In this document: in pieces, positions 12,801 through 24,800 of the stretch
How the letters are laid out: every line of letters begins with the position of its first letter
Position numbering within the stretch: position 1 is the first letter of the stretch
Notes under the pieces: generated by a model
Databases searched by the model: none
What the model was told of the DNA's origin: nothing
The model's input: only the letters and a program-made list of their open reading frames with translations
Origin: Alligator mississippiensis
Lineage: Eukaryota > Chordata > Crocodylia > Alligatoridae
DNA length: 64,000 nucleotides
Direction: 5' to 3'
NCBI RefSeq assembly: GCF_030867095.1
Contig: NC_081827.1
Coordinates: 23,937,001-24,001,000 of the forward strand
Made by a program: the position numbers and the translations under genes

Positions 12801-15800
12801 TTATTATGAATTAACTACCTCACAAGCCTGAATGAAGGTCATCTTAACATCTTTTTCCACAAATAAAATGACTTCAGTCCTGTTGTCCTACTAGATGCCA
12901 GGCAACAAGCAGCTTAATCCTATTCTTACCTTTTTTGCTAATACCAGTGTGTCCTGCTTCCCATTCTCTGTCTTGATACGGGTTCTGTCTGTTAGCCGGG
13001 AAACTTGCTCATAAATGAAGTCTTTCTCCAACAATTTCTCCTCTTTCTCCACCAGCTTTAATTCTAACTGTAGTGAGAAAAATGTCCACACAAACATAGC
13101 TAAATGAGTGGGAATGAGGCCAGCCTGCGATTTGTTTTTTCCAGAATTGATAGCTTTCTAAAGAGTGTTCATAGACATATGCTGGAAAAATCACTACTCA
13201 AAAATTTGTTTTCTCTAAACAGCAGGCTTCAGTACATGGCTTAGTTACTTTATAATTGTATTCATTCAGTGCCTTGAGACCCCATGCAGGACCTGAGCCC
13301 TGAGGTGAAAATAATGGGCCAATTAACAGCCCTATTCAATACATTCTTGCCAACTCTTGTGATTATTATACCTTGTGACATTTAGTGTTTTTTGAACTCC
13401 TCAGCCCCTGGAGTCATGGCAATCAGAGCATTTACATGCTTATCTTTCTTTTTTTCTTCTTTTTAAAGTAACTTTCTAGCCCTTCAGGCTGCATTAAAAT
13501 TTAAAAAAATGGAAGCATTTCATAGATTTCAAGCCTTAACAAGCAGAATGCAAATATACACAACCCAAGCTTTGTCGTTTCAAGTCTCATGGCTTTATGC
13601 CGTGATTTCTGAGGCCTGCCCTATGATTTTTGAACATCTGTGCTTATATCAATGCCATTGGGCGCATCTACATGTGTCGCTATGGTGACATTGTTACTGC
13701 ACAGTGATTTAGTACTTCCTTTTGGATTTAGTACTTCCTTTTGGACTCCAAAAGGAAGTACTAAATCATGGTGCATTAACAGCCCGTACTGCGCTATACA
13801 CACGTCACAGTTATTTTTAACAGCTACTTCACCATAGCAGTGCGCTATCCCAGGGGAGTGAATCGCTACAGTGTAGTAGCTGCTGGTCATGTGTAGACAC
13901 CCATAGTTGCTACATCACTGTAGTAGTGCATTGCTATGACGATGTAGTGTCATGTGTAGACATGTCCATTGTGTTCTAACTAGCCTGTGCCCTTCAGTAG
14001 AGCCCTCCTATTGCACGTTATTCTGGCATAGGAAGATGTCTAAGGGGGTAAATCTTTGAAAGATGATGGTGGGGGAGGCAGATGTTGGTACTAATGGGTC
14101 CCAGGTTCAGAAAAAGAGGTCAGTGTTGTAGATACTCTCTGAGCTGAAATTTATCTGGCACTTTAATTTATCTGGACTCAGCACAGTCCTGACCTAAACA
14201 CTTAAACATATGCAAAGCCCTATTCATTCTAGCACTGGGGTGGAAACAGACTTGGGTGTTAGAAAACACTATTATAACATGTGCTCACTGTTTTGAATGC
14301 GATGTGCATGCTAACATCTGGACTTTGCCTCAAGTCTATTTGTGCATGTGAAACAAAGGCTGCTTGTAGACATTAAAGAAAAAAAAACCCAAAACAGCAC
14401 TTAAAACTCAATGCACTCCTGTGCTGAGCCCAGCACGTGCCCAGAAGAGGCATCACATTAGCTGGACCTGGCTCGCCTAATGTTTGTATAGATCAGGCGC
14501 TTTAGTGGGGCTTTTTTGGCACTTCAATCTAGTAGCTGATTGAATCTGCTTCTGATAAAAGTGCCAAAAAGCCCTGCTGAAGTGCCCGATCTATACAGAT
14601 ACTGCAGAGCTGAGTTGAAGTAATGTGTTGCTGCTTATAGTAAAACACAGTTTTGTTTTTTTATGCCTGCAAGAAGCCATCGTGTTGACAAAGCCTCATC
14701 TATACCTTTTGCCTAAGAATCTAGTGGTTAAGGCACTCATTCAGAATACAGGAGACTTGGATTCCAGTCCTTCTCCATCCTGAGAGGGTTTAAACTCACA
14801 TCTCCCGCTTCCCACCTGTAACTTCAAGGTGACAGGCTGGGCGGGGATAGGCCAAGGGCATCTCTATGCCTCCTGTTAAACTTGGTCCACTAAACACAGG
14901 GCATGCCACAGCCATGGAGGCAGGAGAGCACACGAGGGAGTATGACTTAGTAGCCTAGTGGGGAGGCTATTCCTTGGGGATGGAAAGTGTCTTCCATCCT
15001 GGGCCCTAATCTAAATTCTCTCCAAGAACTTGTTTAATGCAATATTTATAAGCAGTCCCAGGAGCAAAGAGCAGCAGTCAGAACCCAGGGCTCACACCTC
15101 CCAGCAAAGTGCCCTCCTCACTGGCTGCAGCATCATATCCCCTTGTTTTTTTTTACCTTCTGGCCTCATTCAATAACATAGTAATATAAATAATAATATA
15201 AATAATTCTGAAGCATGGTCTTTGAACAAGCTGCAATGCTGGAGGTAGTAGTTACGTTTAACAGGGTTATAGGACCTAGGACCTAGTTTACAGAATGTTT
15301 ACTGTTGGAGGTAGTATCCTGCATGACACGGCTAAGTCACTTCCGCTGACTCACTGTGACAAACACAGCTGAAATGCTGCTGCGATGTAAGAGAGGAAGG
15401 TTGGGGTCCCTTGGAAGTGCTGAGTGCAGTGGAAAAAAGGGTAGGCTGAGGTCTGTGCTCTGTTCCTATTTGAATTCCCATTAATGATACACCTGGGGAG
15501 AAGGTGGTTTGATGTTATGCAGTGTGTGTAGATGTTATTTGGCACAGAGCGGGGATGCAACCAACTCACAACGTATATGCTAATTTTGGCAAAGACCAAT
15601 TCACTGAAGAATTATGCATTTTGCAACCTATTAATTTAAATCTATTTTCCCTCTAGTATCCTTGCACCTTGCTGTGCTTATTGTTTGTCAGGAAAAGCAG
15701 GCAGGTCTTCAGGAATGTCTCAAGGGCAGGCAGCTCATCAGTTAAAAAGGGACAAACAAATCACATCTCCACATATGTCCTTTGCTATTAACATCCAGCA

Positions 15801-18800
15801 GCATAACATCCCAAATCTAACTTGTATGATTAACAAGAGGCTGGGCCGTAGGTCCATTTAGCCCAGGCCATAGATTCATTAACTCTTATACGAGTTGTCT
15901 TAAAAAAAAGAAATAAAAGCCTGATTGCATTTTCTAGGGTAAGCTTCTCCTGATAGATCCTGTTGTAGAAATGGTGCATTACCTCCTCGATCTTTTTAAA
16001 CAATTCAGGTACAGATGGATCCTTCCCTCCCAACTCTCGCTTTCTGTTCTCTTCCTCAGGGTCAGCAAAGATTTTGTCCAGACTTTTAATTCTGTCCTTG
16101 CACTGAGAATACTAGCAAACCAGAAAACACAATGCCCAGTTATTTGGTTTTTAAACCTAAACAAAATATATCTGACAAGCAAGCAAACACTGATGCCAAT
16201 CACAGAAAAAATTAAATGTTCAACTTCTTAGCCAAAAGGTTTATATAAAAGCATAAGGCATGTTAGGTCTGGCCTAATAGGATATAGGAATAGAGTTTAC
16301 AGGAACATGACTGCTGACCATGTATTTTTAAGTGTAAAAACTCAAGCATATTAAAAATGAAAGCTCTGTTGCTATAATAATAGGTCACCAAAACATGCAT
16401 TTTAAACTTATTTTTTCCTCCAAAAGGCAATATCCAGTTCTTCTAGTTCTAAGAAATAGCATCACAGGGAAAGTGAAACTTTTGAAAGTTTTCAAGCCTT
16501 TTTAAAAGGGAACTGGTCATTAGAGAAACAAGCCAAAATGTTCGATTGTTGTCATTTCTCTTGTCAAATCATGTTTTGGTTTAACCTATATGTCCCTTTG
16601 GGTGAACTGTATATTTTAGGGAAATTGTAAAATAATTTTGGTGATAAACATCAGAAATGATATGCTGCGTGCTGCAAAAGGAAACATTTAAGAACGCGGT
16701 CCATGACAAATAACAGGATGCAGCTCGAGTTCCGTTGGTGTTTCACATCTGAAGCTCAGTTCTGCAAACATTTAGTCACCTGAGACCTTCTTATTGAAAC
16801 CAACAGTACTACTCATGTTAGCAGGAACTGCTTTCTCAAGTAAAACTTTGCATACTAATATTAATGTTAGAGTACACACCAATTAAATATGAAGGGACTA
16901 AATTAAAAGGTTTCATGGTAAACTAAAACATCAACTGAATGTTTCCTCCCCTGCAGTACAAGCATCCCAGATTCTTTGGATTTCTAATGTATTATTTAAA
17001 AATATATAATAAACAGATTAAAGAGTATCAATTCAAGATTTATATGCATGATAGAGAATTTTTAGATTATGGGTGACAGCTACCCAAACCAAAGATATGG
17101 AAAATAAATGGCATTTAAGTAAACAGATGTCTTGATTATAAAGTTCTTTGTTTTCTTGCTTTGTTTGTATCTCTTCTTGGTAAAAGCCTCATTCTATAGT
17201 TTTCACATTTTAAGACCAGAAGGAGCTATTATGATCATTTAATCGGGGCTCCTGCATAATAGGCCTGTGTGAAGCAGCAAGTATTCACTTCAGATTTGGA
17301 TTTGGCTAATTCGGAGGGACAGCGATTCAATTTGGTGATTCCAATTACTGTCCCGATTCAATTTGGCCAATTTGGATTTGGAGATTTGGCCATAGACTAT
17401 AATGGAGTATCACTAAAGTATCTATAACTGTCTTTTTTTGCAGATAGGGGTGAAAACAGCAGGGATGGTAGCCTCTTCTGAGGGCATGAAGCCTGCCAAG
17501 TTTCAAGGAGATAGGTGGAGGGGTTTCTGTTAATGTGCACCCAAAACTGTTGAAAGCAAAACCCGTATCACTTGTGTGTGTTATGGCAGAGTGGGATGAA
17601 TGCAGCAGGGATGGTAGCCTCTCATGCGGGCATGAGGCCTGCCAGGTTTCAGGCAAAGTGGTGCAGGGGTTTCTGTGAAAGTGCACCTCATGGTTCTGCA
17701 AGCTAATAAAGAAAGCAAATAGGTGCGGAGTGAGGAGGGTGGCACTCCGTCTGCATGTGGAGCTTGGGGAACCCCAGCAGTGGGAGGTTCACCAGCACCA
17801 GCTGTTCCACCAAACCTGGATCCAAGGAGGTGCAGTGGGGTGTCACAATATCCCCAGCAATGCTGAACACTCTCTTGCTTGGAACACTGGTCAGTGGACA
17901 GGATATGTGTTCCCAAGCTCCCATGGCCAGATCCTGCCACACCTGGCTGCAGGTTGCCCAGTAGGCCAAGGAGTCACAGTGCAGCGGCTCCACGTCCTCG
18001 GTGGGATAGGTAGCCACCAATGCCTCCATGCTACCTGCCTGATGATGGGGTCTGGTGCCTCTGGACCCCAACAGTGAAGCCATGCCATTGGCTCACATTG
18101 GCAGTGGCTGTGGTCAAAGAGATTGGTTTGTGGTTGGAGTGCTGGCATGGGAAAGTGGATCCCCCTCTTCCACTTCCCCTGCCTGTGCCCTTCTGCCTCC
18201 CTGACTCTGTTCGTCAGCACCTCTGTCCAGTGATCGAGTGTTTTGCTGCTGCAGACGCTCCCCTTCACCCTTGGGTCGCACATGCCTGCCAGCACATGGA
18301 CTGTACTGGACCGCAGCAGATCCAGCTGTTTTTTGATGCCCTCCTTCTGCATCAAAAGTGGCTTGCACCAGCCAGGAACATCAATCCCCTGGAACTTCTC
18401 CATTTCATTCCCAAACTCCTCCACTATGGGGATTGCCTGGCTAAGGAGGGCATCACCAGCACTGAGGCTCTTGGAGGGCCTCGAGGAACGGCTTGAGGAC
18501 CACCAAGATCTGGGAAATGGTATTCCGCTACATTTTGTTAAGGGGGCTGCTGCTCCTAATCTCCCCAAGAAAGGCCATCTCATGGACAGCCTTCTGTTGC
18601 TCCACCAGCCTTTCCAGCATCAGGTACGTGGAGTTCAACCAAGTCTCCACATCCTGCATGATTTTGTGCTGCAGGATGCTCAGCTCTGCCTGTTTGTCCC
18701 ACAGCATCTTGCCCCCTCTTAATGCTCCAGTGGAAATAGCCCTCCACTGTCCTGCATTTTGAAATGAGCTGCCTGGTAGCAAGGGCGCCATCACTGGGAG

Positions 18801-21800
18801 CCATGTCCCCCTCCAAGGCATCCCTGACTATGAGGTAGAACATGTGTGCCACACAGTGGATGCCAACAAAGTTGGCATCATGCACTGCCTTGACCATGTT
18901 GGCCCCGTTGTCAGTGACCATGACCCTGTGGGTGAGCTCACCCTGCCCAATGAGCCACCCACATGCAGTTCCTGACCACCATGATCTCCCTTGCTGTGTG
19001 GGACCCATCCATCACCTCTGCTTGAAGAAGAGCCCAACAGTGCCCTAACTGATTGCATCAGTGCTCTGTGAGGGAGAGGTAGGCATGATCTCCACCCTGG
19101 CTGCTCCAGATGTCCGAGGTGCAGTGCATGGTTACCTGCGCATCTGCCTTCCACAGTTCCTCCCTCAAGTAGTCCCTGCATGCCTCATACAGGGAGGGCA
19201 TCACCGTCTTGCTAAAGGTGGTGTGTGCGGGTGCTTGGTACAATGGGACCGTGAGCTCCATGAGCCGCCTGGACCCTGGATGCTCAACTAGTCCAGGGTG
19301 GCCTGCCACTGCTTCTTGGCGATGGGGGATTTCTTTTTGGGCATACTCCCACTGGTGCCAGGCTGAGGAGGAACAAGGGCAAGGGGGTGCTGCCTCCTGA
19401 GGTGCAGCAGCATTGCCGTGGTGGTGAAGTGTTTCACCTCCTTGCCCTGACTGATCTGCTTTCGGCAGTGCTGGCAGACAGCAAACCTGGGATCATCTGC
19501 CACCTCAAAATGATCTCACACTACACTACCCACCTGCTTCTGGGTTGAGGGTGGGGAGCCTGCCTTATCCCCCTCCTCACCAGGCAGAGGCACACAGGAG
19601 GAGCTGAGCCACCTGCCCCCACAACCTCCTCCAAAGTGCCTTCCAGAAGAGACCTGCCTCTAGGGGAACTTTGAGGGGCGTGGAGCACAAACTCAGATTC
19701 CCCCTCCTTCCTCACAATTTCCTTTGCTATGGCACTCAGCTCCACTGCTTCCAGATCCAGCTCCTCCTCTGGCACTGGGAGGCTCACGCTAGGAACTAAA
19801 ATGGGTGGAGAATGTCATGCTGCTGCTGGTTAGTAGTGGTGGTGCAGGTGCAGGCACTGCTACCACCTCCTTGCTCCCACTAGCAGCAGAAGACTCATTG
19901 CTGCCAGGAAAGAGGATGCGTCTATGTTTGGGGCAGGGGGACACTTGCAGCTCTCCCTCCCCTGTCAGGAGACCTGGCACCTGCCTTTCCAGCACTCTTC
20001 ATAACGTTTGGTGTGCTGCAAAACGTGTGTGTGTGTGTGTGTGTGTAATATATGTTGTGGTTTCCTGCGCAGTGACATGCTGTCAGGGAAAAAACAGATT
20101 TCTTTTTGTGGGGGGAAAGAATCAAGACAGACTAACAAGAACAAGTAAGAGGACTTCGCGGGGGGGGGGGAAGAGTAAGTTGACAAGAATGGATAGGGAT
20201 AACAATAGGGATTGTAGGCAAAGGAAAGTAGGAAAGGATTGGATACAACTTACAAAAAGAGAGACTAGCTAGCATGAGACTAGATAGCAAGCCAGAGCCT
20301 TTCAGATGCTGCTGCTCAAAGAGAGACATCTCACAAAAGGCACAGATCACTTCAGGCATGGCTTTATATATTGTTTTTACATCCCTCCCCCAGAGCACTG
20401 TGACTGGAAGAGAACTCAAAGAAATATCACAGTCACTGGCCAGCAACAGATGTCAATATCAGAGCAGTCTTCCCCCCTCTCAGCCTTTTCCATACATGGA
20501 AGATCACCCCCTCCTCCTCCCTCTTCTCAGTTTCTGTTTGCTGCAAGCCTTCCAAATCGATTCGGACCTTTTAATGGGTCTCCCGATTCAATTTGGATTC
20601 AGAGATTCAGCCGCCAAATTGAGCTGAATCTCCTCCGAATTGAAACAGCTACCAAAGCTTGCATAGCCCTACTGCATCACACAATCCATGGATTTTCATC
20701 TAGTTGTGACTGGATACATTTTGAGGTCAAATGCCTCTCTAACTGTTCGGTCCCTCTGTGTTGGCTTGAGAATAAGGTATGAAGCTGTCATTTTGAGTAT
20801 TCAGTGGCTCAGCAGTTCTGTACCTTGCACCAATTAACATTTAATACCAATAAACATATTTCTCATTGATGCATGAAGGGAGATTAGTTTTCATGGCTCA
20901 TTTCAGTCTGCGAGACCAAGCCCCTGATGTGCTACTCAAATCAGACACTGTATGATGTTAATACCCCTAGCTTGGACTGTCACTAGTACAGAATACGTGT
21001 GTGAGATAAGAAGTATATCTAAAGATTCCTATGTTTTATAGTGACAGTAGCCAAAGCATTGAATTTATTGTTAGCTGGCCAGCTGTTTTTCTGTAATACT
21101 CTTTTATTAGAAAATCCCAGTGGTGGGTGTGATTGGCTGGGGTGCCAGGGCAGTGGGACCAAGGGACCTGCTGCGAGCCAGACAAAATCTCTCAGAGGGC
21201 CAAATTTGTCCCTCGAGCCATATTTTGCCCACTTCTGATCTAGAGCCTTCAGCAGGAATTAGGATTTTATGGTGTTTGTAAGAGAGAAATCTGTCCTGAA
21301 AAGTCATATAATCTAAATAGACTTGACAAGATGGAAGGAAGGAAATGTCCATTTCACAGATAATGGATGGAGAAATTAGGGTTTAGGTGGTGAATTCAGC
21401 AGGAGTTCAACACTGAGACATATTTGAAGACTCGGGTTTATGTGACATTTCATAGATTTCATAGACATTAGGGCTGGAAGGGACCTCGGAAGATCATCAA
21501 GTCCAGCCCCCTGCCCAAAGGGCAGGAAGTCAGCTGGGGTCATAGGATCCCAGCAAGATAAGCATCCAATTTACTCTTGAAGGTGTTCAATGTAGGTGCT
21601 TGAACCACCTCCGATGGCAGGCTATTGCAGGCCTTGGGGGCTTGGACAGTAAAGAAATTCTTATGTCCAGCCTGAAATGGTCTTGTAGTAGTTTATGACC
21701 ATTCGACCTAGTCGTCATCCCTTGGGGCGCTCTGGTGAACAAACATTCCCCCAGATACTGGTGGTCACCCCTGATAAACTTATAGGTGGCCATCAGATCA

Positions 21801-24800
21801 CCCCTGAGCTTACGCTTTTCCAGGCTAAAGAGCCCCGTAGCTCTCAGCCTGTCACCGTAGGGTCTGTTTTCCTGACCTCTGATGATGCGCGTGGCTCTTC
21901 TCTGGACTCTCTCCAGCTTCTCCACATCCTTTTTGAATTGTGGGGCCCAAAACTGGACGCAGTACTCCAGCTGTGGCCTCACCAAGGCCAAGTACGAGGG
22001 GAGAATGACGTCCCAGGATTTGCTTGAGAAGCATCTGTGGATGCAAGCCAGCGTTTTGGTTGCTTTACTAGCCGCAGCATCGCATTGCAGGCTCATGTTC
22101 ATCTTGTGGTCAATCATGACCCCCAAGTCCCTTTTGTCCATAGTGTGAACCACTGCTAAGCCTATAAGCATGCCATGGGTTTTTCCTCCCAAGGTGGAGA
22201 ACCTTGCATTTTTCAATGTTAAACACCATCAGGTTCTCGTCTGCCCATTTGCTGAGCCTGTCCAGGTCAGCCTGGATTGCCCTCCTGTCTTCAGGTGTGG
22301 ATGCTTTTCCCCAAAGTTTGGTGACATGGGCAAGGCTACTGTTTTCTGATTCTGTCCAAGAACTGTGTCAGAACAAGGAACTGAACCTAGCTCTCCTAAG
22401 CTCTAGTGCAACACCTTAGTCATAAGACCATTCTTCCAAGAGACTAGGGACAGGTTCTGAGCTGAATTTGTATTGGGGATTGGCTTCAAGGCTGAGGGTA
22501 GCCTAGGTTTAGTGAACTGAAATCATGGGTGAATGACAGTGTTTGCAAGGCACTTCGTACATCTGAATGGGAACCAGGTAATAGAATGTTTATGAGTTTG
22601 AACCAAAGCTGTAAGAGCAGGTCTAAGTCCATATTCAATCATTCAAAATCAGCAGCTGCCCTCTTCCAAGAATGTGGATCATATTTAGCAGCTAAAACAA
22701 AATAAATAGAGAAGATGTCTCCCCAAAGGTTATTGTAGGACTCACTGGAGTACTGATCAATATATTCTGCTCACACAAAGACTTTGCCAAAGCATCGGCC
22801 AGAGTAGGGCTCACCAGCAAACCAATGCATGAACTCTTCGCATAACTAAAACTTGGCAGGCTCACATACCAAGAGATGAGAGGGAGAGATCATGGTAGGA
22901 TAGTCCAGTAGCAGGATGATAAGGCTGGAACAGGAACACCTAGATCAGAACACGAAACAAGCCCGCAGCACAAGATGGTCTGAGACATTCCAGATACAGA
23001 TGGATCCAACACATAATTTGCTTTGGTCATTATATGAAAGGAGAATTACAAAGTAGGGAAACTTCGTAGTGGTCTGGGAAAACCTGCATGGTGTTCCACC
23101 AACTACGTTGTCACAGGTACAAAAGTCTTGGCTTCTCATCTGTTGTACTTGTTAGACCAAAGCATGTTGGGGCTGTGCTTATAGACAATAAACCTAGCCA
23201 AATCTTTGCCACCAAAGGGAGCCTGTGTCATTCTTTAAGACAAGATTAATGTTGGGATCTCCTGGCTGTGACTTTGCTGGCAATGCAGTTTTTGAGACTT
23301 CAGCACTGACAGAACATCCACAACACCTGACAAGGACAACAGCAGCAAAAACACTGATCACCCCAGACAATAATTTAGAAGGGCTAACTCAGATAGCAAA
23401 AAGAGACAGGAGCAAAAGAGTTGGGCCAACTGACATGCAGTAAGTAACTTTTTGCTTTAAAAATGCTGAAACCTAATTTATCATTGGTTGCTGCAACAAT
23501 TTCCTGTTTAAGAAAAATTTTAAAGAGTAACCAGTCTTTAATAGCATAGTATATATGCTAGTTTCCTTTTTTTTTTCAATAGTGTAAGTAGGGTTGGGTG
23601 AGCAGGTCACCAGCCCTGGGTGCCAACCAAGAGGGGAGGCAAGAATGGCAGCTACTGTCACTTGCCAGGCTACTGTCACTAGCCTGGCTTCCACTGCCAC
23701 ATCCATCCAGAGCATAACACTTTCTAGTTATGCCTTTGTTTTTATTTTATGCTAATCTTAAAAAAAATGCTGAAAAATATCCATGCCAGCAGACTCCCTT
23801 TAACACAGCCTTTGTGCTTCAAAGAATCAGTCACAAAGGAGAAAGCAGCAGGATGTTCTCCCATGTGTTTTGTCATGGTATTTGCCTCATTGACTCTAAA
23901 ACTCATTCATAAATCTCATCCCAAACCATCTCTTTCTTTTCTTGCCCCTAGTCCCCTATTTTCACACACCCTCTTTTCATTACTTTATAACTTCATTAAT
24001 TACAGCGCTCTTGTACAATTCTATGAAAACCATCACACACAAGTTTATTCCCTTAATTAGATGCACATCTTCCTTGAAAGAGCAGAAGTAATGTAATAAA
24101 TATGTGCTATCTGACGGTGAATCATAATTTTAGTTTATGAAATTAATAGCAGTACTGATGCACACCATAAATTTAAATTCTGCGTATCAACAAAAAGAAA
24201 ATGTATAGAAAAAAATGAGCTGCTGGAGAGAAGGTCAAAAATAATGAGTCATTTTAAAAAGCAAGGAAAGAATGTCCATTACAATGCTGAACTCTAAAAT
24301 TTGGTAGTTGCTTAATGTCTTTTTGTAACTAAAACTAAAACTTCCACTGTTTCTTGTTTGAAAGTGTACATGGATTATATAACAGTAGGCAGCATAGTCT
24401 CCAGAGTAGGTTTAGGGTCAAGTATTCTCAGTGAATTGAGCTACTATTTAGAAAAGTAGAATGACTATTCAATGAAGTTTTGACTAATTCCCTATGCATT
24501 TCTATATTATTTTCATAATTCCTAATCATCCCAAAGTTTAGCCACACTGATATGTAGTGCGTTATGATTTTTTATCCCAGGCTTCCTTCAAAGAAAGCAT
24601 TCAAGCAGGTGAGTAACTTTAAGAGCAAGCAGTATTTAAAGTGCTCAAGTACTTAACAGTATGCACCTGCTCAAGTGCTTCCTTGGATTGCTGCTTTAAT
24701 GTTTTATTGGTCTGTGTCAACCTTATTGTTCATACTATAGGTTTTGTTTTACAGTGAATTTAAATGTCCATTACATTATTTCATTTCTTTTATAAGAACA

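Larger units (their letters stand above)
17260..20671 (-). mobile_element. full-length hAT transposon, decayed, 3.4 kb
   Basis: Both ends are present: TAGGCCTGTGTGAAGC at 17260 and, inverted, GCATAGCCCTA ending at 20671. The flanks are CTGCATAA (17252-17259) and CTGCATCA (20672-20679), an 8-bp duplication with one mismatch. The subterminal regions carry the AATTCGGAG, GATTCAATTTGG and CCGAATTGAAAC motifs also seen in the small element at 9794-10566. The interior carries a broken transposase on the minus strand. It is inserted in the same orientation as CCDC146, in its largest visible intron. Confidence 0.9.

Noticed and set aside
14710..14800. A tRNA gene
   Set aside because: A and B box-like sequences are present, but there is no complete acceptor stem or cloverleaf; it fits a decayed SINE.
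15830..15982. Extension of exon 14 reading frame ([13 protein letters not shown]...)
   Set aside because: It looks protein-like, but a GT donor precedes it. The joined product without it keeps heptad register and matches the human protein directly.
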